This document shows positions 46,641 to 58,082 of a stretch of DNA of 64,000 nt, piece after piece. The notes below the pieces were generated by a model, which did not search any database, was not told the origin of the DNA, and saw only the letters and a program-made list of their open reading frames with translations. The stretch's first letter is position 1; each line of letters opens with the position of its first letter. This DNA is from Hypericum androsaemum (lineage: Eukaryota > Streptophyta > Magnoliopsida > Malpighiales > Hypericaceae), in assembly GCA_963995505.1 (NCBI GenBank), contig OZ023182.1, forward strand, positions 3,278,707 through 3,342,706, in the 5' to 3' direction. The translations under genes and the position numbers were made by a program.

Positions 46641-48112
46641 TGGGAAAAGTCTACTTTAGTACTCTGTGGTATAGCCCAAAATTACTTTAGTACCCAATGG
46701 TAAAAAACTGACAAATCGAGTCATACTTATTCCAATTAACATCAAAAAGGTCCACGGACAGCTACCCGGACCTGCCTGAATCGAGCTGGTTGAAACGATG
46801 TCGTTTTAGTAACGACGTGGCATGCCACGTCAAATTTTCTAGGATACTTGTACACATGACATGGCAAGGAGGTAAAATATCAAAATAATCACTAAAAAAC
46901 CCAATCGTGCACATGAACAATCTTCTTCCCCGACCCTTCTCCTTCCTTCAATTCGAACTTCAACCTCAATCCCCAACTATCTAACAGCACCCATAACCTC
47001 CTCGGTCAAACCCAACTCCTCAAAGCTCCCAACCACCTCCTCCTCCTTCTTCCCTAACACATCTTCAGCTCCGGACGCCACATGTCTCGGCGACTTCTTC
47101 TTCTTCTTTTGTGATTCGGGTTTCGCGACCTTCCCGAGGTGCCTCTGGCCGAGCCCCAAACGTGGTGTGACTAACGCTTCTAGGGGTAACGACGCTTCTC
47201 TTCATGGGGTACAGCCAGATCGGGCAGACAGGACGATGGGTCGGGATCGGGGATGGCGAAAGTCACTGAAAATGAGTGTAGATCGGGATCGGGGATGGCG
47301 GATTGTTTCCTCCTCAAACCCTAGATTCCTCTTCCCCACTCCCTTTATGTTTCTTTCTTCTCTAATTGGATTAGAAAAAATTAGGGGTTAGATTGTTTTC
47401 CATCTCTTATTGTTGAAGCAGTTAGGCTCAAGTCTCAGTTCATGGGTGGACAGTGGACTAAGTAGCTTTAGTGAGTTGAGCTCCTTTCTGACCCTTTTTT
47501 TCTTTTTAAAAAATGATTCATGGTATGAGGAAATTTTATCAACAATAACTTTTTTAATATTTTGGGTGCAAAATTTGTAGCCTTTTTCATAGTTAAAGAG
47601 TTGCATATGGTTGAATTTCAATTGCGGTTTTGGGTGGTTCATCGTTTCTCTTGCAGTTGGTTTACAAGATCCAGGGGAAATGGGAGGGAGGGAGGGGGGG
47701 AGAGAGAGAGAGAGAGAGGAGGAGGAGTAGGAAAGGGAAGGAGACGAGAGTGATGGATTTTTTTAAAATATTACAAAAATATTAGTAATTATTATGATAT
47801 TTGCCATCTTGCCATGTCGTGTTTACAAGTATGCTAGAAAATCTGACGTGGCATGCCACGTCGTTACTAAAACGACGTCGTTTCAACCAGCTCGGTTCGG
47901 GCATGTCCGGGTAGCTGCCCGTGGACCTTTTTGATGTTAATTGGAATAAGTATGACTCGATTGGTCAGTTTTTTACCACAGGGTACTAAAGTAATTTTGG
48001 GCTATACCATCACATTTTGGCGGGGCGCGCTCACGACTTACTCGAAGTATGATTCAACAAAAAATAAGAGCCTTAGCTTCGTCGAATCGAGATACTAAAG
48101 TGGACTTTTCCC
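46641..48112. mobile_element. Pack-MULE-like TIR element with DEAD-box helicase fragment
   Basis: The ends are inverted repeats starting tgggaaaagtctactttagta. The inverted similarity continues for about 245 bp and includes a perfect 18 bp palindrome gacgtggcatgccacgtc in each arm. The right arm has an extra stretch of about 80 bp (near 48,007-48,090) with no match on the left. There is no transposase. The middle holds a gene-like, CT/GA-biased piece. Long TIRs plus a host gene fragment fit a Pack-MULE, but the flanking direct repeats are 90 bp instead of the usual 9. Confidence 0.78.
46977..47159 (-). pseudogene. Captured DEAD-box RNA helicase N-terminal fragment
   Basis: The ORF has a Lys-rich run, KKKKKSPRH, then SFEELGLTEEVMGAV, which fits the start of the Q-motif region of plant DEAD-box helicases (RH39-like). 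It stops right after, before the Q-motif Gln and all ATPase motifs. Only a fragment was captured. Confidence 0.6.
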
Positions 48113-48202
48113 AAGTTTAAAGACATTTTAGTTACTTCGTTCATGGAAATGAACACTTTAGATCTCTTTCTTGTTTTAATACTCCCAAAAAACTACATTT
48201 GT
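48113..48202. repeat. Right 90 bp direct repeat flanking TIR element
   Basis: Same as 46,551-46,640; starts aagtttaaagacatttt and ends aactacatttgt. Confidence 0.92.
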
Positions 48203-48969
48203 CTCTGACCACCATTTGTTAACCGAGTAATTACCTAAATTAAAAATTTCCAGTAGCTTGAGATGACATGGAAAAACATATGAATCCTGCCTCCACCGAA
48301 GCCGGCGTGGACATGGACAAGCGGGTGCCAGCATCAGCCAGGCCACAAGGCCTCCTCTTCTTCTTTAGAGGCGAGTCACGATCTGATGTTCGCGGGCGTG
48401 GACCGTCCAGAGGAGCCCTTCCTCCTGGATGTCCTCCGCCGAATACGAATGATTTTTTTAATAAAATCTAATCCGCGTCAATTTTTTTTGTCACACTGTT
48501 ACATCACTACCATAACTTTTTTCCACCACTGTGGTGGGGTAGGGGTAGGGGCATTAGTGTACATATTACTATGTACTAGTTGGGGAAAAAAGAGAGATTA
48601 TTTTACGCTTCAACAATATTTCGAAATTAATAAAAAAAAATTTACTCATAAAAAAACATTTCCAGTTTTCAAGTCCGACATTAAACAGTAGTAGGAGACA
48701 AACACCAAAGCTTTTTTTTTTGAATTTTTGAAATACACGAACTAAAACGTCTATTTGAAATAATATATCTCAAAAAATACACGAAGCAGCATCTCATCTC
48801 TAAGGGTTCTAATTAATAACTAAATAGCAAGCTATCATGTACTAATAATAAAAATGGTCAGGACTGAGAATGCATTGTTCGGAATTTCATGTTCAATTCT
48901 AAGCGACCCATTAGTTTACGGAATTTTCATGTAAAAGAAATGAAGAAAAAAACTATTTATGATAATTTC
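48203..48969. other. Gap with no gene
   Basis: AT-rich apart from a short GC-rich island near 48,280-48,450 whose ORF matches nothing I know. Confidence 0.4.
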
Positions 48970-49368
48970 CATAGTTTTAAAAAACAACACGAAGGGCGAC
49001 CCGGATTTTGATCCGACATTCGGGTCGACTAGTTTAACCGGTCAGACCAGACATTTTGAATAACATTTTACATTTATGTATAGGTAAATAATATGGATAA
49101 ATAACTAAATATATGTTTAAAAATGGCCTCTTTTACCTTAGATTTCAGAAATTTTTAACTATTAGAAAACTCCAAAATTTGAAAAATTAGGGGAAAAACG
49201 GGGAAATTTGTAAAGTTTTTCTATTTTCGGTCCGAACCACTTGGTGTGATCGAATTTTTGGCGCTCCATAAGATCACAGGGTTAATTATCAAATTCGGTA
49301 TAGTGGCCAGCCCAATTCATGAGCAGATCGATTAGACTGCCAGTCAGATCACGTTTTTAAAAACTATG
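48970..49368. mobile_element. hAT-type MITE
   Basis: Inverted ends catagttttaaaaaac and gtttttaaaaactatg enclose 399 bp. An exact 8 bp target duplication, ataatttc, lies at 48,962-48,969 and 49,369-49,376. An 8 bp duplication and ends of this type are typical of non-autonomous hAT elements. No coding capacity. Confidence 0.9.
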
Positions 49369-49376
49369 ATAATTTC

Positions 49377-49973
49377 CCGCTTGGATTATGTATCCGATTG
49401 CCCCGCTATTAATAAACATTGAGGCGCCGTTACTATGTCTCAGCAATACATTCAGACGTAACCAACCATAAAAGATTGGTAAAAACAGACATTTTAGGTG
49501 CAGATGAGAGCGTTAGCTCAAGCAATAAAAAATTAGATCTTTGTAAGAGAGTCTTAGATCAATTCTTACAAATAAAAAATCATGGTCTCTTCCAACAATA
49601 GTCGACTATCAAATATTAGAATGTAAAAAAAAGTGTTTGGGCCCAAGGGCGTCCAAGGATGGGCAACGAGCACGGGCCCGAAAAAAGGCTACCGCTGGCC
49701 CAATTACGAATCCAACGCTAGCATTTAGGGCCGCGGGCAGGTGACCGGTCGTAAGGGTTTCCGGAACCTCGTTAAATTAAGCCGCATTACTTTACTTTAA
49801 TCAGCGGTAACGCAAACAAAAGGGAGTTTAACAATTGACGCAGCTTAGAAGACAAGTCAGGCGTCGGGAGATATGAGCCGCGAGGAAATCACCGGCCACT
49901 GAGGGAAAATATCGCGAGCGAGAGAGAGATTGGGGAGAAATCGTAGCGGGGAGACGAGAATTAGAGAGAAGAG
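49377..49973. other. ARL1 promoter and 5' UTR
   Basis: The region has several TGGGCC/GGGCCC motifs between 49,635 and 49,735, the kind bound by TCP factors in promoters of housekeeping plant genes. A short GA run at 49,918-49,930 lies in the leader. No TATA box stands out. Confidence 0.55.
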
Positions 49974-52662
49974 ATGGGGATCGTATTTACTCGGATGTTC
50001 TCTTCTCTCTTCGGGAACCAGGAAGCTCGGATCCTCGTACTCGGCCTCGACAATGCCGGGAAAACCACTATCCTCTGTAACGAGACCTTCTCCTTCCCCC
50101 CTGTTTTCTGATCTGTTCGATTCCGTACGTAACCGTTGTTTCTGATCCGTCTGATTTGTTTGTTGTTCCAGATCGGCTCCAGATGGGGGAGGTAGTCTCT
50201 ACGATCCCGAGTAGGTTTCTCAGTTGCTAATTATTATTAATTTACTTTTGATTTATTTTTGTGGTGTTGGAGTTTGATTTGGGATATTCTTGTGTTGGCT
50301 GGCTCAGCGATTGGGTTCAATGTGGAGACTGTACAGTACAACAACATCAAGTTCCAGGTGTGGGATCTGGGTGAGTTCATCTCCCGCTTATCTTATAGAT
50401 TCTGATCTGGCTAAGCGTGATCTTGTCGCGGTTGCTTATGAGATCTGGGGTTTATAATAGTCTTCTAGGGTCGATGAACAGATTTTTTTAAGTGTTAGGT
50501 GTGCACGACGAGCGGACGGTTGTCACTGTTAGCGTGTGCCCCCATCGGGGTTTATGCATGCCCGGGTTTAACCAAGCTTGTGGTTTTGTTTGAACAGGTG
50601 GGCAGACAAGTATCAGGTAATTCTGTCACTCCCTGCATCTGCCTCTATCTGCTATGCAATTATTATTGGAATTCAGTTGAGGCGTTTTGTTTCTCTTGGT
50701 TGTCTTTTGCATGCCAAGTTGAGGCAGGCGCGTGACAAAAACATACTAGAAGTTTTGTTTAGGACTGAATGACTTGGGTGATGTATTGCATCTGTTATGA
50801 TCTCCGTTGAGCACATCGTTCTGTTTAGTGGTCATCTGTCAAGTGTCACCAGTGTTCATGCTATCCTTTGGTTTGTGGGGTGTCTTCTCTTTGTGGATTT
50901 TCTATGATTTGCCAGGAGGATACCTTTTTAGTTGATTATCCTACCAAAAGAAATTGAAAAACCTTGTCCTGAGTTAAACGTCGTAAATAGTGCTTCTGTT
51001 GCTTGTCAACACTTTTACCGTGTTCATCTTTTCTGGGGAAATCTGTCTTTCTATTCAGGCCATATTGGAGGTGTTATTTTCCAAACACCCAGGCTGTAAT
51101 ATATGTGGTTGATTCAAGTGACACGGACAGGTTGACGACAGCCAAAGAAGAATTCCATGCTATTTTAGAGGTATATTCTTGTCTGAATCATAAAATTTTT
51201 GAAACTTGCTATTTCATGCTGTTGCTTATATTGCTTGCATATGATGCTTGCGTTCTTCTTTTTTACAATGTACACGAGTCAATCTCTTAGAGTTACTACT
51301 TCTCTTGAGATCAACCAGTATACTGTTCTTGGTCTGGGTTCTTTTAACAAACAAGGAATGTTCTTCAGTTGCTTGCGGAAGAAAAGCAAAACTATAAAAC
51401 TGCAAAATGATTGGCTCAAACTGATAAGAGGGTCTGATCAGGAAACAGTCCATTGGTTCTTTGGATATGAGTGATATGTTTTTGTGACCATATATTTCCG
51501 AAAAGAGACTTGTATACATGTAGTTGGGTTAAACTGAACTCTTACTTTCCTTTTCTTTCTTTTGGTCGTTCGGCCTTTGGCATATACAGGATGGAGAGCA
51601 TGCTCTCAGTTTGCAGTCTATTCCAGTTCCGACCCACTTTTTTTTAATGAAAAAAAAACCTAGATTCTGATTTCTGAAAAATCAAGTTAGCCCTTGATTT
51701 CATTATGTCTATATAAAAACCTGAGAAGTCAAACAAATCTTTGCCCGTCAGCTAACCTTGCTGCCTGCTATACCGAGCCTCGCTGATATTCATGATTTTT
51801 GTAAAACCGTATCTCGGGTTTGCTTGCACGGTTGCAGCAATGGCAGATGGGATCTCGAGAGTGCTTTTATCCTTTTGACTCATGTAATTCCTGCTCTCTC
51901 TTTGTTCAGGAGGAGGAATTGAAAGGAGCCATTGTCCTTATTTATGCAAATAAGCAGGTAAAGAAGCTCATCATACCATAGATTTCAAAGAAAAGAATTT
52001 TGATGTTGGACATTATTGGTCGAAAAGATAATGTTGGAGCTCCTACTAAGATCTTGAATCGCTTACAATTTTATGAATAGGATCTGCCTGGAGCACTCGA
52101 CGATGCTGCAGTAACTGAGGCCTTAGAATTGCACAAGATTAAAAGCCGCCAGTGGGCCATCTTTAAAACCTGTGCTACCAAGGGGGAAGGACTCTTTGAG
52201 GGCTTGGACTGGTAAGCATGCTGCTCTGATCAGTCGATACTTCTGTTGGGTTTTTTACCTTTTGATCTATTGGCAGTCCCCTTTCTTTCAATTGTCTGTT
52301 GGGATGAGGGGGTTCCATTAAGGATGAGCAGGATAGGATAATCAAGCAATGAGAAACTTTTGCAAATTATGTGGTGCTAAACATAGTCAAATCGATACAT
52401 CATTCTCATTCTGGATGGAACAAAATATTCCTTTGAAGATAGATGATGAATATTTGCTAGGCGGATGAATTCACAAACTTTTCGGGGCAGCTTGAATGAC
52501 AGCCATAAAGTGGAGGAAATTTCAACCATTAAGTTTTTAGATAGAGTTCTCCCCTCTTGTCACGGCTGATACTTGATTCTTTTCACGTGGTTAATCAAAG
52601 GACTCACTACAAAACTGATCAATTGCAGGTTGAGTAACACCCTAAAATCTGGAGGGGGCTAA
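49974..52662 (+). CDS. ARL1: ADP-ribosylation-factor-like GTPase ARL1 (plant ARF3), eight exons
   Basis: Exons: 49974-50076, 50172-50210, 50308-50370, 50598-50616, 51059-51170, 51910-51957, 52081-52211, 52629-52662. All introns are GT-AG with matching phases, giving 182 residues, the usual length. Gly2 is the expected myristoylation site (MGIVFTRMF). GTPase motifs are all present: GLDNAGKT (P-loop, residues 24-31), TIGFNVET (switch I), WDLGGQTS (switch II), ANKQDLPG (guanine specificity) and the later [12 protein letters not shown]1-type GTPases act at the trans-Golgi network, where the GTP form recruits golgin tethers. Exon 4 is only 19 bp, yet it encodes part of switch II. The gene appears intact. 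Confidence 0.96.
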
Positions 52663-55374
52663 TTTACGGAAGAAACGTGCAGCGTCTACCTGATGAGAAA
52701 GACGTCAGTGGTATCTGCCAATGTCGTGATCTAGCCTCTCCCTTTTCTCTTGTTCTACTAAATCTTCTTTCTCTTCTTTAACCAGTGGAGAACATTCGAT
52801 GATTGAGTTCCCGCAGCATTTTTCCAGTAGCATGTATGATTACATACAGATATAGTCTTGTGAAGATCTCTCACCTTTTGGGGAGTGGTATTGGATGATT
52901 TACGTAGTTTTCAGGTTACAATTCTTTCAAGGCCAAGCAATCGTGTCTAGGGATTCGGTGATCGTGCCTTCCATTATTGACTTGAGAACTTGCAGGTTTC
53001 GAAGTAGTGTCTAATGTCAGGCGATCTGGATTAGTGTCAAGTGTTAACCAGGTTTTGAATAAATCCAGGTTTGAGCCCGGTGAGACTTTATATATATTGT
53101 TAACCAGAAATTGCATTTCCGTTATGTCATCATCGGCAAGTGGTGAATTAGTGTATAGCGGAATAACGCCACTCTTCCTTGTCGGAATTCCTTTTGATGA
53201 ATCCATGCGTAGAATCTATCTAGTTCAGAAGAAATTCCGAGGATAAGGGTTTCCCGGCATAAAAGAATAAGGCTGTTTTCGTGGCTTGAATAGGATAGAG
53301 AGAGCTCATTGGCCTTGAAAGTTTCTCTCAACCCATCTCTAAATACTTGTCCTATCTTTAACCATAGACCCAAAAATTATGTCGGAGGACATACATTTTT
53401 TTTCATATGTTTTTACTATATTACTCTAAACTCTTTTTTTATTTTTCTTCCCCATATTTAACATAATTATGAATACTTATTTTATTTAATATGAGATTGT
53501 CGTATCTGATATCTATTTTTTTTTATTCGGATTCAAATATTTTAAAATTTGATATAAATTCATATTTTCTAAATTATATATTTTTAGCAGAGATATATAA
53601 AGATAGTAAAATATATAAAGAAATTTTATTTGCCATAAATAATTTAGAATGATATTTTATTAAATGAATTAAATAGTTCGAATTATCCGTATTCAATTTT
53701 TTTATATTATATAGTTACTTTTTTGAATACGGATACCATAAAAATAATTTTTAATATTTGAGATAGTTAATATTCAAATATGGATAATACATTTTCTCTA
53801 TTGTTTCTTTGAATGGTAGTTTTGTCTTTCACAAAATCTTAAGGTTGAACTATTATATGTATCAAACAAAAACTGTACTAAATATATTGAAATTACCAAA
53901 CATGGGACAAAACAACTATAATAAATTGTTATGTCCAGTAATGTCATGTTCTGTTTCTCTAAGCATGTTCAGAAGAAGTATCAAACGCACCATAAATGCA
54001 CGCTAGTAGCTAGTTTCCGCTCGAGATTCTGGACGTTGACTTCCGGGTTGTGCATACAATTAGCTTGTGCCCGAGCTTTTCACTTTTGCAAGCTTGGTTC
54101 TGTGCACTTATTGTGTCGATTAATTCGGGTTTGATTAAGGTGAGATTTTTGAACGCCGGTGTATTTTTTTAATTATTTAAACTCAAGACCTCTTTGTAAT
54201 TTTTTTAAGATTTGGGAGAGTTTTATCCAAAATTATTTGATATACACGTACTGGGGGTTACTAATTCTAATTTGATTTAAGCATTGCATGTCAAAAAATT
54301 TCCTACAAATTATTTTTGAAAATTTTGATATTTAGAATCGAGTAATATATCTTATTTTAAGTATGATTCTCTGAATAATATTTTTTTACGTCCCTCAGAC
54401 TTTTATAAAGTAAATCTATGTGTGTTACTTCTTAAATCAACAGTAAATTCCAACTAAATTTACATATGTTTGCATATGCTAAATTTTCCGAGTTCAGAGT
54501 TGAATTTTGAGACCAAATTAAAACAATATTCTACAGGATGGATAACCAAGTGTAGGTCGTTGTCGAAGGGATGCAGGCGTGGGCGTGGCAGATACAAGTG
54601 AGAAGCAGGAGACGGAGAGAGCCACATGGGAAAGAAGTCGTCCGCTTCTGCCATATCTAAAGCGAGGAGGATAGACGTGTTGGGGAGGCCACCCCTCACC
54701 CACAAAACTCCCCCGCCCAGCTAAATTCTCACTGTCCCTCTCTCTCTCTCTCTCTCTCGATGTATCCTCGAAGCGATTATTGACCACTAGTTCCTTGTAG
54801 TGGGCGTCAACTATTACTTTCTTTCGTACTTTTTCGGATAACTATCAAGCCAACTACATTAGATTTGGTTGATTCTTGTAGCAAATATTTAAATTAGAGT
54901 TGGAAAACTCTTATTAAATTAAAATAAGATTGATATTAGTTTATTTGTATATGTCCCGTCGTGTTAGAAGAGAGGAAATCCACGCATCTGTCGAGCCAAG
55001 AACAACTTTATCACGTGGGTCCCGCCAACCCCACCACCTCACTATCTCTCTAGTGAGACCACCCTTAGCAGAGAGCAAACGTTCGCGCGGGTGATTTATT
55101 TATTATTTAAAAAATAATAATAATTGAAAAGGAAAAGAGGACGATCGGTTGAGCGATGCTTGTCGTCCAATCGTCGCTCACGAGCGGCCAAACGGCCACG
55201 TGAGCTTTTTTTTTTCTCTTTACTTATTAGTTCTATTTGGCATAATATTATTCGTTAAAAATATTTTTTTTAGATAATATTTTTCGTAATTATCTAAACA
55301 TACTTTATCTTTAGCAAAACTAAAAAAAATTATGAAAATTAAAACTAAAAAGTCATAAAAGTAATAATGAAATT
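52663..55374. other. Region downstream of ARL1
   Basis: ARL1 3' UTR is followed by AT-rich DNA. ORFs near 52,920-53,370 and 54,460-54,790 show no family or splice structure. No gene supported. Confidence 0.5.
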
Positions 55375-55902
55375 CGTACTCGTAACTCGTTTGACTATTG
55401 ATTTCAAACATATTTTTGACATTCTTACACTTCGAATTTGGAGAAGTCATAAACAAAAAATTTGTAGATATATATCACACCTTCGCAAAGCAACTTGAAT
55501 CAACTCAATCGGACTCCGGAATAAGAAATTGTGGCTACCAAATTAAAACTCGTACTCGTAACTCGCTCGACTATTGACTTCAAACCTAATTTTGACATTC
55601 TTACACTTCGAATTTAGAGAAGGCATGAACTAAAAAGTTGTAGATATATATCCCACCTTCATAAAACAACTTGAATCAACTCAATCGAACTCCGGAATAA
55701 AAAATTGTGGCTCCCAAATCGAAACTCGTACTCGTAACTGGCTCGACTATTGACTTCAAACCTAATTTTGACATTCTTGCACTTCGATTTTGGAGAAGTC
55801 ATGAACTAAAAATTTGTAGATATATGTCCCACATTCGCAAAAAAACTTGAATAAATTTAATCAGACTCTTGAATAAGAAGTTGTGGTTCCCAAACTAAAA
55901 CT
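55375..55902. repeat. Three tandem repeats of about 176 bp
   Basis: Units start at 55,375, 55,551 and 55,726 with cgtactcgtaac, and a partial fourth at 55,903. Each has cttcgaattt, agttgtagata and aactcaatcg-type segments. Divergence between copies is modest. Confidence 0.9.
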
Positions 55903-55914
55903 CATACTCGTAAT

Positions 55915-57160
55915 TTATATATAAATAAAAAATGATAGTAAATAATATATGAATGAAGTGAAGAGATCTTAATTTCTATCTAATTTTGTAGTAGTTCATA
56001 ATTTAAATTTTATTACTTTATTATAATTTTTTTCCTTGTTGTAATTACAGAATAATCATTATCGTATATTTATTATAATTTATATATAAACAAAAAATGA
56101 TAGTAGATAATATGAGGATGAGAGAGAAATTAATTATTTATTTTGTGAATTGAATTGTTGCTGTGGGTAAAAAAAATGTAATTGAATTGGATTGAGTATG
56201 GATGAGAGAGAAATTAATTGTGGGTAGTCCGAGAGTCTTACCCTCCTATATGGCATATTCCCCTCGCAAAGGCAAAGGACTCTAGAGCAGCAATAATAGC
56301 AATGACTAATGAGTAATGGTGACCAAGGCTCAAATTTTTTGGGATTCTCCTGATTTGTAAGAAAATATAATCAGATCTATCCCTGCACATTTTTTAAAAT
56401 TAACGTACTTAGAGTCTAGATTTGAGCACTGTTTGTCAATAATATTTTTTATATTGTGAGACTTGACAAATAAATTTACATAAATAATTACACCCGATAG
56501 AATATCAAACATCAACCTCTATCAATAATTACATAAATAATTACACCCGATAGAATATCAAACATCAACCTCTATCAATACATATTATTAACCCAAATGC
56601 CATTTCACATAACTACTATCATTGCTATCTATTCATATACCATGGATCATTTTTAGTTTCAAATTTAATAGGGATCAGTTTGGTAGAACATATTCATTAA
56701 CAATATTGTAGATATTACATAGTAATTGCTCATTGAAAACCGAAAATTTTAGTTGGTTATATAAATTAGCTGATTGTATATAATATTCTAAATTTATCAG
56801 ATTATATTTATTTAGTTACATTAATTATTGTATACGTATTATTGAGAGTAATAAATCAAAACGTTGATCAAAATGAAGGTTTTATAACCTAATGTTTTGG
56901 CGAATTGTATTTTCATTTAATCCTCTCACTAAATAGGGCATGATATCCCGTTTTCACCATTTAAGGCCTTTATGGTTGGAAAAAATTTGTCAATCTTTTA
57001 AAGATTCAACCTAATTAAATTAAAATTAGTCGATTGATTGAGTTTGATATTAAATGGCCTTAAAGAAATCTGTATGGGCAGAACATAGATTACTTGGTTT
57101 AATAAGTATCTAAATATTTGATCTTTTGACTACAAAAAAAACATGCAATAGTCAAATTAG
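55915..57160. other. AT-rich intergenic DNA
   Basis: A perfect or near-perfect 53 bp tandem duplication occurs at 56,476-56,581. Also the segment atatataaa-caaaaaatgatagta is present twice (near 55,917 and 56,080). No gene. Confidence 0.6.
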
Positions 57161-57164
57161 GGTT

Positions 57165-57710
57165 GATTATGGGCTTTAACAAAAATATAGTGACCTTTAT
57201 AGTATTTTCCCAATAAATCAATTATTTTTGAGTAAAATAGTAATAGATTTTTGATGTTTCAAAAAATCGATTAATTAGAATATACCAGCATTGTTTAGTC
57301 CATAATATTTAAAAAATCAATCAATTAGTTCCCAAACCAAAATTACACTATTTCAAGTGTCAAAAATACCCTCACGTTTCCCCAAATTACAAGTTAGCAT
57401 AGGTAAAACAAAACTCCAATTCCGAACCAACACATCCATCTAATCTTGTTACTCGACCGACAGTACCGTCCAATTTTCTGGTTTGGTGCGTTCGGGTAGG
57501 ACTAGGAGGAGGAGGAGGATGGATGAGTGAGCTGGATGGATGGGTTGGGAGATGAGAGTTTCGTTGTCTTGAAATTAGGGTATTTTAGTACTTGAAATAG
57601 AGTATTTATGGTTGAGAGATTAATTAATTGATTTTAAAAATATCAAAAATTAGAGAATATTAAATTATCCTGATTAATAAATTTTTTACTATTATGACTA
57701 TTTTACACAT
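57165..57710. mobile_element. TIR-bearing non-autonomous element upstream of COL gene
   Basis: Imperfect inverted repeats of about 150 bp: left aaaatcaatcaattag...actatttcaagt...aaaataccct, right agggtatttta...acttgaaatag...attaattgatttt. The centre (about 57,370-57,560) is unrelated and less AT-rich. Boundaries and target duplication are not resolved. Confidence 0.6.
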
Positions 57711-58082
57711 TATTTTTTTGTGAAGGCTGATAAATCAATTATCAATCCACGAAAAAACTAGGAACAAGCCCAGCATAGCACCATTATTTGGCTAAGCTTC
57801 ACCCACGTGTCGGCCTCCCATTGGCTAAAGGCCGGATCTCCTCGGCCCCACAAGATAGAGGAGCTCCCTCAAAAACACAGAAAATCCAAGCAAGCAAGCA
57901 CACTGTGCCCATATTTCTCTCTCCTCTCCGCCATTACTACACAAAAAACCCACCACTTCACAAACACAAAAAAACAACTTAAAAAACAAAATCAAAGAGA
58001 AGAGAAGGAAAAAGAAAGTGAAGAAGAAGCGATCATCGCGAGCGAGAGAGAGAGAGAGAGAGAGAGCCGAGGCTAGCTGGTG

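Noticed and set aside
52916..53373. ORFs downstream of ARL1 on both strands
   Set aside because: No recognisable domain, no splice logic; could be an old transposon remnant, not supportable.
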